From positions 1-64,000 of the forward strand of contig DASPJR010000038.1 in NCBI GenBank assembly GCA_035628505.1: a DNA stretch of 64,000 bases, read 5' to 3'. Positions 37,938 to 46,176 of this stretch are shown one piece after another. The notes under the pieces are model-generated. The model was given only the letters and a program-made list of their open reading frames with translations, was not told the origin of the DNA and ran no database searches. The DNA is from DASPJR01 sp035628505. GTDB taxonomy: Bacteria; Planctomycetota; SZUA-567; H5-PLA8. A program made the position numbers and the translations under genes. Numbering within the stretch: position 1 is the first letter of the stretch; each line of letters opens with the position of its first letter.

Positions 37938-40900
37938 GTTTTTTGTTCCTCCGCATTGAGGAACTCCAGGCTTGGTGCAAGCGCCCCGCAGATGAAACTG
38001 CGCATGTCGCGCGCCGTCACGGCTTCACTGGTGACCTGCAGAGAACGCATGTCGATGGCACACTGCCGCTCGTCGTAAATTCGCAACACAGGCCGCAGAA
38101 CGATGGGGTCGTCTTCCGGTTTTTCCTGCCCGGAAGCCAGCTGCGCAAGCCAGGTCTCGCGTGACTTCAGGAAATCGAGCACGTCCTGCGTTGCGGTTTC
38201 GGCGCGCTTGAGCGGCAATGCGATGACGTGAAGCGCCGTCATGTCGCCTTGCCAGTATTCAATTTGCGTGCTCGCTTCATTGCAAGCCAGCGCATGTGCA
38301 AAATTGCCGTCGAGCAGGAGGCCGATATGGAGATCCGGAAGACCTACGATCTCGCTGACGTCGACACCTCCGATACTGCGAAACGCTTCCAGGTAGAGGT
38401 TGGGAAGAAAGCGGGCCCAAGGAGGATTAGCGCCGAACCAGCGGAAAATCAAAGCCGCCGGCTGCTGCTTGCGCTCGCTGAGCATCAGATCGAGCAGGCT
38501 GCAGTGCTCAACAATTTTTCCCGCCAGCTCACCGAAATCATTCTCGTTCGAAGCATCCACCGCCAGATCGCGCACAAACGCGTGGATGTCCTGTGCGGCA
38601 AAAAGCGAGGACCAGTTCGCGCGCATCGACTCACCCAGGCGCTTGATGGTTGCGCGGTTTACGCGGGAGTGAACTGCGCCGCGCCGCACGTTTCGGTGTC
38701 TGGGCTTGCCCAGCAGATCGCTGAGTGTCTCAGTCCAGCCCTTCAGCCGCGTGAATGCCTCACGCAGCGCGAAGTAATGCTGATACGCGGGAGTGGTGTC
38801 GATCTGGCCAGGCGGACGGTGTGTATCGATTGCCTTCTCGAAGCGCTTCAACGCGGCACGCGCACACGCCAGTATTTCCTCTTTTTTCAGACGCCGCAAG
38901 ACATCGCGTTGCGAGTGGTTCCCGGCAAGGCACGGCATATCCACGAGCGCGCGTACATGCGCGGCGACACCCTGCGCGCGCGGATAGAGACTGATTACAG
39001 CCGGCGCAAAGGGCGGAAACGCCGCGAGGTATTCGGCCGCTGGCCGCGTAAGCTGCCGCTCAATTGCACGCTTGAGTGCCCGCGCACCGAGTTCGGGATG
39101 GTACCCCTCTTCGATGACGCGCTCCATGGCCGCGGGATGAATTTCTAGAATACACTTCCGGCGCGTGAGGCCTTCGCGCTGAAACACATCCGCGATCAGC
39201 AGCGTGGCAATTTTGCTGATTTCATCGCGGCTCAGGCGCGTGAACGGCAGCACACGGTCAATGCGGTTGAAAAACTCGGGCCTGAAAAAACGCTCCGCGG
39301 CGCGAACATAAACACTGGCGTCGCCGCTCCTGTCCGCCCGCTTGAGGCCCAGCGAGGAACTGGCTTCCTGCACACCCAGATTCGACGTCATGATCACGAT
39401 CGTATTGGTGAAGTCCACGGTGCGGCCACGAGCGTCAGTCAGGCGGCCTTCGCCGAGCACCTGCAGCAGAAGATCGAAGATCGCGGGATGCGCTTTCTCG
39501 ACTTCGTCGAGTAGCACGACTGAAAACGGCTGGCGGCGCACGGCGCTGGTGAGCAGACCATCAGGCTGCCAGAGCGTTCCGGCCAGGCGCGCGACGGAAT
39601 CCTCCGCCACAAATTCGTTCAGATCGAACCGCACGAGCCGCTCGGCGCTGCCGAAGAGATATTCCGCCAGCGCTTTGGCGCACTGCGTCTTGCCGACTCC
39701 CGTCGGGCCCAGGAACAAAAACACGGCCACCGGCTTGCCCGGGTCATTCAGCCGAGCCTTGGCGATACAGATCGCATCCGCAAACGCCTCGGCGGCGGCA
39801 CGCTGCCCGATGATCCGGCTCCCGATCCCCTCGATAATCTCCTCGCGCGTGAGCTTCCGCTTCTGATCGAGGACGTTCATGCTCAAGCCGCTTTTGTTCT
39901 GGAACTCGGAGAGCACCGACACGCGGCGGACTGCGCCATTTGACGATTTCACTGCAAGCTGCCGCATGAAGCTGGCTGCTTTGCCGGGGAAGACGATGTC
40001 ACGTACGTAGCGCCGCTGCAGATCGATGATGGTCGGAAGACAATCGAGATCGAAGCGCATGTTGTGGCGGCCTTCGAGCTCCTGCTGGACACGAATGAGG
40101 ATGCGCAGCGTCTGTTCCTCGGGCGGTTCGGACAGTCGCAGGATTTGAAAAAGATCGGCAAAGCCACGGTCCACTTCCTGCAGCACGCGGAACGCCTCGG
40201 GTGTAATTTCACCGAGGACGCGGACTTCGCGGCGTTCAATGAAGGGCTTTAGTACGTGGGCAACGCTAAGCTGTGATTGCGACGTTTGACCAGCGTGAAA
40301 AAGGCCGAGCAGGTCATCGAAGTACAGCGTGTGCTGGCGCTGCCTGGCAGCCTCGAGAATCGCCAGTACCCGGTTCTCCCACTCGCCGACATAAGACATG
40401 CCCAAGATCAGCCGTTGGGGCGAGAGCAGCCATGTATTACGCCGCGTTCCAGGCTGGCGGCTGCGCGCGCTGTGCCGGCGGTACAGCGTCTCGTGGATCA
40501 ACGCTGTCTTGCCGACTCCGGGGGCTCCGACGATCAGCACCGCCCGCCGCTGCGGATCTTCGAGCAGCTTTTGCAACTGCGACACTTCATCGTCACGGAA
40601 GAGTGCGCGCTCAAGTTCATCGGGATACAGCCAGTCCAGGCAGCGGCCGACGCGGTTGAGCTCCATCTGCCCTTCTGGAACTTTCTGCGGACCCAGGAAA
40701 GCGAACGGATGCGCTTCGGCGAGCTTGTCCTGCTTGGCGGTGACCTCGACATCAACCGTGGTGACCCACGCTTTGCCTTTCAGTCCATCGCGCTCCGGGT
40801 CGAGCACCACGTCGGCAGGCCGCTCGCGCGCCAGCTTTTTGAAATGCTGTGAATAGACCTCTGCAGCCCGCTCGCGGAGGGATTGTCCCCCTTCGACGGT

Positions 40901-41248
40901 GAACCACAGCCGCGGATGCTGCGGTGAGAACGCGACAGTGCGGCCCATCGCATCGAACACGACGAGCAGGATTCGCAGCGTGAGCGTGCGATCCTGCAAC
41001 TGGACAGGAATGTCGAGCATGCTGTCGGCGAACGTGGGACAGAATGTGTAGCGCAGCAGTGGCCGGTGGTCACGCCCGCGCGCTAAATCGGCGATGGCAC
41101 TGGTCAGCCGGCCCGTGAGGCGCGTGAGCACGCGATTGAGATGCTCGCCCTGCGCCTCCGGCTCAGGAAAGAACAAGGGCCGCGCCGAAAACATGGCGGT
41201 ATCGTTCTGCCGCTGCTGCTCAATATAGACAGGAATCGTCATCTTCAT
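37934..41248 (-). CDS. ClpA-like double-AAA+ protein 2 of 3, with C-terminal PCRF-like region
   Basis: 1104 residues. Unrecognised N-terminal domain (about 1-205) related to that of its two neighbours. First AAA+: Walker A GAPGVGKT (about 243), Walker B FDDLLGL with Asp instead of the catalytic Glu (about 309), no arginines at the finger site (ADLFQ). Second AAA+: GPTGVGKT (about 515), LLDEVEK (about 577), TSN, FFRPEFFNRID (about 658), GARALKR. The segment where GYVG should be reads AGTLWQPDG. A region of about 320 residues follows, containing two stretches (about 928-957 and 977-1010) that fit a degenerate release-factor core (DGNFAHALACNEAST). ATGA overlaps at both ends tie it to its neighbours in one operon. 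Confidence 0.87.
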   Translation of the reverse strand: MKMTIPVYIEQQRQNDTAMFSARPLFFPEPEAQGEHLNRVLTRLTGRLTSAIADLARGRDHRPLLRYTFCPTFADSMLDIPVQLQDRTLTLRILLVVFDAMGRTVAFSPQHPRLWFTVEGGQSLRERAAEVYSQHFKKLARERPADVVLDPERDGLKGKAWVTTVDVEVTAKQDKLAEAHPFAFLGPQKVPEGQMELNRVGRCLDWLYPDELERALFRDDEVSQLQKLLEDPQRRAVLIVGAPGVGKTALIHETLYRRHSARSRQPGTRRNTWLLSPQRLILGMSYVGEWENRVLAILEAARQRQHTLYFDDLLGLFHAGQTSQSQLSVAHVLKPFIERREVRVLGEITPEAFRVLQEVDRGFADLFQILRLSEPPEEQTLRILIRVQQELEGRHNMRFDLDCLPTIIDLQRRYVRDIVFPGKAASFMRQLAVKSSNGAVRRVSVLSEFQNKSGLSMNVLDQKRKLTREEIIEGIGSRIIGQRAAAEAFADAICIAKARLNDPGKPVAVFLFLGPTGVGKTQCAKALAEYLFGSAERLVRFDLNEFVAEDSVARLAGTLWQPDGLLTSAVRRQPFSVVLLDEVEKAHPAIFDLLLQVLGEGRLTDARGRTVDFTNTIVIMTSNLGVQEASSSLGLKRADRSGDASVYVRAAERFFRPEFFNRIDRVLPFTRLSRDEISKIATLLIADVFQREGLTRRKCILEIHPAAMERVIEEGYHPELGARALKRAIERQLTRPAAEYLAAFPPFAPAVISLYPRAQGVAAHVRALVDMPCLAGNHSQRDVLRRLKKEEILACARAALKRFEKAIDTHRPPGQIDTTPAYQHYFALREAFTRLKGWTETLSDLLGKPRHRNVRRGAVHSRVNRATIKRLGESMRANWSSLFAAQDIHAFVRDLAVDASNENDFGELAGKIVEHCSLLDLMLSERKQQPAALIFRWFGANPPWARFLPNLYLEAFRSIGGVDVSEIVGLPDLHIGLLLDGNFAHALACNEASTQIEYWQGDMTALHVIALPLKRAETATQDVLDFLKSRETWLAQLASGQEKPEDDPIVLRPVLRIYDERQCAIDMRSLQVTSEAVTARDMRSFICGALAPSLEFLNAEEQKT

Positions 41249-44200
41249 TGCTGCAGCAGTTCCTCGACGCGTCGCTGCAACTGCTGTTCAATCATGTCGC
41301 TGATCAGCGCGTTTAAACTCGCACCGGTCCAGCTGAACGATTTGCCAAGATGAGCATCCGTCAGTGAGCGGCCGGCCATATCGAACTCGCGGCGCACGGG
41401 AAGAGGACTCATCGCGCCCTTTCGTCCGAGTCCTTCAGGTGACGTGTAGGACTTCAGAGGCATCGATGAGGTTTCGACGCGGCAGCGAGCGGTGCTTTTA
41501 GCGAGCTTAAACACGTGGTCGCCGTGTTCGCCAAGCAGCCGCGGCGCTACGAGCGCCCCTCGCAGAACCAGCACAAAACCGAGTGCCTTATCGCGCCACG
41601 CCTGTGCCCGATCGAAAATTTCAGAAGCCCGGTCGATCGTATAAGGCGCGAGCGCCGCATCTTTGGGATCGACATCCAGCGGAGAAGGGCAGGTGCAGCG
41701 GCGCGAGCAGAGATGAATGATCTGCATCATGACCGCATAACTGTGCTCGTGTGCCAGCGCGAGGTAGGCTTCCAGCAGCGTGTACTGAATGCTGCGCTCC
41801 TCGGCATAAATCCCCAGCAGCAGGTAATCGGGGCGCTCAAACTGCAGCGCATAAAGCGCAAGCATCAGCTCGCTCAAGCGCTGCTGCAGCGCGCGCAGAT
41901 GCTCCTGCGCGATGTCCAGAGGCTGCTGCGAACGGCCGAGCAGACGCAGCGTGACCTGCTCTTCCACGCGGTGCGTGTCATCGAGGAGCTTTTCAAATTC
42001 GCGCAGCAGGCGCTGAAGATGCGGCAGCTTTTCGGTTCCGCGCGGCGGTGCGCCAGATGCCTGCAGCCGCGCCAGCAGCCGCTCCAGGCGCCAGATGTCG
42101 CTTCGCAGTTCGCTGATGGCGGAGCAGCGCTGCAGGCGCTGCATTTTCCGCCGCAGATCGCCGCATAGTGTTGCAACGCCGGCAGTGTAAATCGCTGTGT
42201 CGCTCTCGTCGCCGGAACGCGCGCTGGCGTTGATCTTCAGACCGCCTTCTCCAATGCCGGCTTCGGCGATAAAGAGTGACTCGGCTGCATAGGAATTCAA
42301 TTTTTCCGCCAGAGGCGCAAGCAGTTGCCGGTCGATCTCGCGCTTGAGCGGCCGCGCGCCATAGCGCGTGTCACTTCCTCGTGCAGTCAGAAAATCGAGC
42401 GCCGCATCGTCGACTTTCAAGGCAGCGCGGCGCAGCAGAAGCCCGTCACGCTGGCGCACGAGCTCAATTTCGCGCGCGGCAATCTGCCGCAGCGTCTTCG
42501 CATTCAGCGGTGCAAACGGCAGAATATGGTCGAGACGGTTGACGAATTCGGGCCTGAAAAAGCGCTGCACTTCGTCCGTGAAGTGGCTCTGTGCCGATTC
42601 AGCGCCACGTCCGGAGGCCGCAAATCCGCTGCGGCCAAGCTGGTACGATTCAGCGCCCAGGTTTGACGTGAGAATCACGATGGCATTTGAAAATTCGGCC
42701 ACGCGGCCGGCTGCGTCCGTGAGCCGCGCATCACCAAGCACCTGCAGGAGCAGGTCAAAACAGGCCGGATGCGCCTTTTCGATTTCATCGAAGAGAATCA
42801 CTGAAAAGGGCTGCTCGCGCACTTTCGCCGTGAGCACGCCTTCGCCGCGACCCGGGCTTCCGACCAGGCGGTACACGGCATCGCCTTCAGCAAATTCGCT
42901 CATGTCGAACCGCGAGAGCCGCGTGCGGTCGCCGAAGAAGAGCTCGGCCAGCGCCTTGGCCATCTCAGTCTTGCCCACGCCGGTCGGCCCAATGAACAGC
43001 AACGAGGCGAGCGGCCGCCGTGGTCTGGCGAGCCCGGCTTTGATGGCGACAAGTACATCCAGCACGGTCTCGATCGCCTGAGGTTGCCCAAGAACGCGCT
43101 GCGCAAACCAGGCGCGTGCTTCATCCAATTCCAGCCGCACCGAAGGATCCAGCATGAACGCAGGCAGACCGGTTTCACGCGAAAAGGCGCTCGCGACATC
43201 CGTTTCATTCAACTGCGTGCCGCGCTGTGCATTAAAGACGACGCTGTCGAGAAAACGGAGCGGACGTCCGGGAAATGCCGAGTACGTCGCATAACGCCGG
43301 TGCAGGCGGTCGATCTTATCGATCGCGCCGGCAGTAAGTGACACGTCGTAATCCTTGCGAAGAGACTCGGCCTGCCGTTCCAGGATGCGCCGGCCCCGCT
43401 GCTCGTCGGGCTCGCTGACGTCGATGCGCTGCAGAACGGCGAGGAGTTGCGGGTCCCGCCGTTCGATAAGCGGGATCTGCTCCGGCGTGCATTCGCCAAT
43501 AACCAGCAGTTCGCCCCGCGCGATGTACGGCCGCAGGAATCCGCCCACGCCCTGGGCGATGCCCTCAGCCTTTCCGACATCAAGCAATTCAAGAATATTT
43601 CCCAGCACCACAATGGCCCGCGCATGCGCGGCCTCGCGGCAGAGCTTCTGGCAGCGCTCCTGCCACATGCCATACCCGGTCATTCCCGCGACCAGGCGCG
43701 AGCCGCTTGTATTCCAGAACGGCGTGTGTCCGAGATGATGTCTGGCGCGCTGGCGGACCAGCTCACGAATCGCTGCGGTTTTTCCGCAGCCGGACTTGCC
43801 GCAGAGCAGCACGCTGCGCGGCGGATCGGAGGTCAGCGCTTCGGCGATTAGAGCAATCAGCTCATCGATCTCGAATGCTTCACTCAGTGCCTGAGTCGTT
43901 AAATCTTCGCCAACCTCCTGAATGACCGGTTTCTCAGGCTTTGTCTGTTCATCTTTCTGAGCGCGCTGCCGCGGCGATAGCGGCGCGATTTGAATTGTCT
44001 GCGCACTTATATGGAGCGAGCTCACGCGCTGCAGTGCAGCGAGATTTTCCAGCGAATCCAGTGCTTTGAAGCGTTCCAGTGCGAAACGTGCCTGCCGTGG
44101 CAGCAACTCTGCCAGTTTTTCTGGCGACTGCGCCAGCACCTGGACATTCAGCGCGGGAATGCAGGCGAGGTACAGATCATCGGAGTGGCGCCAGGAAAGA

Positions 44201-44526
44201 TAGTGAAAAGTCAGCTCCAGCGGTTCAATCCAGTACGGCTTGCCGCGCGGTGCTTCGAGCGCGAACTTCAGGACGCCGGAGCGCGGCGTTCCCGGGAGCG
44301 CGTGCTGGTAGAGAAAGGTGACATCGCCTTGTTCCAGTTCCTCTTTTGCAAGCGCCTGAATTTTAGCGGGCAGATCGGTGAGCTCATCCTGAAGCGTGGA
44401 AATGGCAGGAAGCGTAAGCGGGCTCGCGAAGGCCAGTCCGCAATCAAGTGTTTCAAAGGTGGAGATAAGACGAAGTTCAAGATTCGGCATTGAAAGTATC
44501 GCGTGTTCCGCGCCGCATGCAGCCAA
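41245..44526 (-). CDS. ClpA-like double-AAA+ protein 1 of 3, with C-terminal PCRF-like region
   Basis: 1093 residues, first gene of the operon. TTG at 44526 or ATG at 44490 may be the start; neither has a strong ribosome site. First AAA+: Walker A GKSGCGKT (about 242), Walker B degenerated to VVLGNILELL, finger site AVLQR. Second AAA+: GPTGVGKT (about 515), ILFDEIEK (about 578), TSN, FFRPEFVNRLD (about 659), RYGARPLKR (about 722), with SPGRGEG in place of the aromatic pore loop. After a coiled coil (about 800-895), LLLGIYAEERS...AYLALAHEH (about 898-928) and LRGALVAPRLLGEHGDHVFK (about 986-1005) match the pattern of class-I release factor PCRF cores. No GGQ motif. A role in remodelling rather than threading is inferred. 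Confidence 0.87.
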   Translation of the reverse strand: MAACGAEHAILSMPNLELRLISTFETLDCGLAFASPLTLPAISTLQDELTDLPAKIQALAKEELEQGDVTFLYQHALPGTPRSGVLKFALEAPRGKPYWIEPLELTFHYLSWRHSDDLYLACIPALNVQVLAQSPEKLAELLPRQARFALERFKALDSLENLAALQRVSSLHISAQTIQIAPLSPRQRAQKDEQTKPEKPVIQEVGEDLTTQALSEAFEIDELIALIAEALTSDPPRSVLLCGKSGCGKTAAIRELVRQRARHHLGHTPFWNTSGSRLVAGMTGYGMWQERCQKLCREAAHARAIVVLGNILELLDVGKAEGIAQGVGGFLRPYIARGELLVIGECTPEQIPLIERRDPQLLAVLQRIDVSEPDEQRGRRILERQAESLRKDYDVSLTAGAIDKIDRLHRRYATYSAFPGRPLRFLDSVVFNAQRGTQLNETDVASAFSRETGLPAFMLDPSVRLELDEARAWFAQRVLGQPQAIETVLDVLVAIKAGLARPRRPLASLLFIGPTGVGKTEMAKALAELFFGDRTRLSRFDMSEFAEGDAVYRLVGSPGRGEGVLTAKVREQPFSVILFDEIEKAHPACFDLLLQVLGDARLTDAAGRVAEFSNAIVILTSNLGAESYQLGRSGFAASGRGAESAQSHFTDEVQRFFRPEFVNRLDHILPFAPLNAKTLRQIAAREIELVRQRDGLLLRRAALKVDDAALDFLTARGSDTRYGARPLKREIDRQLLAPLAEKLNSYAAESLFIAEAGIGEGGLKINASARSGDESDTAIYTAGVATLCGDLRRKMQRLQRCSAISELRSDIWRLERLLARLQASGAPPRGTEKLPHLQRLLREFEKLLDDTHRVEEQVTLRLLGRSQQPLDIAQEHLRALQQRLSELMLALYALQFERPDYLLLGIYAEERSIQYTLLEAYLALAHEHSYAVMMQIIHLCSRRCTCPSPLDVDPKDAALAPYTIDRASEIFDRAQAWRDKALGFVLVLRGALVAPRLLGEHGDHVFKLAKSTARCRVETSSMPLKSYTSPEGLGRKGAMSPLPVRREFDMAGRSLTDAHLGKSFSWTGASLNALISDMIEQQLQRRVEELLQQ

Positions 44527-44700
44527 TTGGGAGATTTGAACTCAAAGCATACAACATCGTGCCCGGACGGTGCAAACGACGCTGCAAGTAATGTCGAGTG
44601 CAGAGCCTGCCTGCAGGCACATCCGCGGGCTAACCGCTTGCGCTATATGGCGCGCTGCGCTACATCTGGCGTCTTTGCTTAAGAAAATCCGGGAGGTGCC
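44527..44700. other. divergent intergenic region between Clp-like operon and epimerase
   Basis: 174 bp between oppositely directed genes, expected to hold two promoters. I could not pick out convincing -35/-10 pairs. The end (GGGAGG) is the epimerase ribosome site. Confidence 0.4.
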
Positions 44701-45681
44701 GTGGCACGTTCTCAGTCCAGAGCGGACAAGCCGCTCCATATTCTTGTTACCGGCGGGCTCGGCGCCGTTGGAAGTCACCTCGTGCCGGAACTGGAAAAGC
44801 GCGGTCACCGAGTCTTCGTTGCCGACATCCGCCACCATCATAATGCGCCTAATTACGCGCGCTGCGACGTGAGCGAATACCGTCAGGTGGAACGGCTCTG
44901 GCAGGGTGGCGGCTGGCCGCACGGGTACACGCCCAAAGCACAGAAATTCGATGTGGTCTATCATCTGGCCGCTGAGTTCGGCCGGTGGAACGGCGAAGAT
45001 TATTACGAAAATCTCTGGAAGACCAACGCCGTGGGCACCAAGAACATTCTGCGCATGCAGGAGCGCGAGGGGTTCAAGGCCATCTATTTTTCCTCCTCGG
45101 AAGTGTATGGCGATTACGAAGGCGTGATGAGCGAAGAGGTGATGGACAAAGTTGAGATCAAGCAGCTCAACGACTACGCCATGACAAAATGGGTCAACGA
45201 ACAGCAAGTGCTGAACTCAGCGCAGCAGTTCAAAACCCAAAGCGTGCGCGTGCGATTATTTAATACGTACGGTCCCGGCGAGTACTACAGTCCATACCGA
45301 TCGGTGATCTGCCTGTTCTGCTACCGGGCTCTGCATAATATTCCTTACATTGTTTACAAAGGGCACAAGCGCACCAGCACCTACATCGCGGACATGAGCC
45401 GGACGCTGGCGAACATCAGCGGGAACTTCAAGCCGGGCGAGGTTTACAACATTGGTGGAACCGATTTTCACGACATTGAAACGTGCTCACGAATCATCCT
45501 GAAGCACCTTAAAAAGAGCGACAAAAAACTTGTGACGTACAGAGAATCCGAAATTTTGACGACAAAACAGAAGCTGGTAGACTGTTCCAAGGCGCAACGT
45601 GATCTGGATCACAGGACGACTGTGGAACTGGAGGAGGGCATCCGGCGCACGTTGGATTGGATGAAAACAATCTACCGCTGA
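44701..45681 (+). CDS. NAD-dependent epimerase/dehydratase (extended SDR)
   Basis: 326 residues from GTG with GGGAGG 4 nt upstream. Rossmann nucleotide motif TGGLGAVGSHL (about 16-26), acidic strand end VADIRHH suggesting NAD(H), active-site strand IYFSSSEVYG (about 135) and the catalytic YAMTK (Tyr-x3-Lys, about 160). VRLFNTYGPGEYYSPYRSV (about 180) is typical of nucleotide-sugar epimerases and dehydratases (GalE/RmlB/WcaG group). Substrate cannot be assigned. It probably acts in the cytoplasm on an activated sugar for surface polysaccharide. It may be co-transcribed with the downstream selenoprotein, 75 nt away. Confidence 0.88.
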   Translation: MARSQSRADKPLHILVTGGLGAVGSHLVPELEKRGHRVFVADIRHHHNAPNYARCDVSEYRQVERLWQGGGWPHGYTPKAQKFDVVYHLAAEFGRWNGEDYYENLWKTNAVGTKNILRMQEREGFKAIYFSSSEVYGDYEGVMSEEVMDKVEIKQLNDYAMTKWVNEQQVLNSAQQFKTQSVRVRLFNTYGPGEYYSPYRSVICLFCYRALHNIPYIVYKGHKRTSTYIADMSRTLANISGNFKPGEVYNIGGTDFHDIETCSRIILKHLKKSDKKLVTYRESEILTTKQKLVDCSKAQRDLDHRTTVELEEGIRRTLDWMKTIYR

Positions 45682-45756
45682 TCTCATGAGCCCGGCTTCG
45701 TAATAGCGATAGAAGTGCCGAGCACGACCGTACTTATGAGAGGAAGAGAGGAACCG

Positions 45757-45984
45757 ATGAGCGTTACAATTACTTACTGCACTATGTGAAATTATTTACC
45801 AGATGCTACCCGTGTGGCAGCAGAGATAAAGAAAGAGCTGGGACTGAATGCGCAGCTGATCCCTGGTAAAGGAGGCGTTTTTGACGTCAGGGCTGACGAA
45901 AAAGTAATATATTCGAAGGATAACGTTGGTAGGTTTCCAAAGCCCGGCGAAGTCACTGCATTACTGAAGACGCTGAAAAAATAG
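45757..45984 (+). CDS. SelW/Rdx-family selenoprotein with in-frame UGA (selenocysteine 11)
   Basis: 75 codons from ATG (45757) to TAG (45982-45984), with codon 11 (45787-45789) being TGA. Read with selenocysteine (U), the N-terminus is MSVTITYCTMUNYLPDATRV: the CxxU redox motif of SelW/SelT/SelH (Rdx) proteins. The rest fits the family closely: VAAEIKKELGLNAQLIPGKG, GGVFDVRADEKVIYSKDNVG, RFPKPGEVTALLKTLKK. It has the thioredoxin-like beta-alpha-beta-beta-beta-alpha layout and near-usual length. A GAGAGG ribosome site lies about 6 nt upstream. The frame after the TGA keeps full family similarity, which excludes a simple stop. Probable small cytoplasmic redox protein; the organism must then decode UGA by SelA/B/C/D, not in this window. 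Confidence 0.9.
45804..45822 (+). promoter_or_regulatory. candidate bacterial SECIS hairpin after the UGA
   Basis: Seven-position stem (TGCTACC with GGCAGCA, one A-C mismatch) around a five-base loop CGTGT that contains the G and U usual in bacterial SECIS loops. The loop begins 21 nt after the UGA, inside the 16-37 nt window known for bacterial SECIS elements. It lies wholly within the coding sequence, as expected in bacteria. Confidence 0.6.
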
Positions 45985-46176
45985 CAGTAGGGCGCTGAAA
46001 AGCAGGTGCGTCAACGATGAGGGAACGAACACATCGGTCTGGCTGCAGCACTTTGCGTCGATATGGCTCAGCTCGCCACATTGCGCAAAACTCAGGTATT
46101 TGCGGCTTGACGTACCGGCGTGTCTCCGGTACCAATGCTGGCAATCACTTGCCAATCGTCTTTTAGGGAGCCGTAA

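Noticed and set aside
45757..45984. Reading the in-frame TGA as a nonsense mutation in a pseudogene
   Set aside because: The TGA sits exactly at the selenocysteine position of CxxU, similarity continues after it, there is no other disruption, and a SECIS-like hairpin follows.
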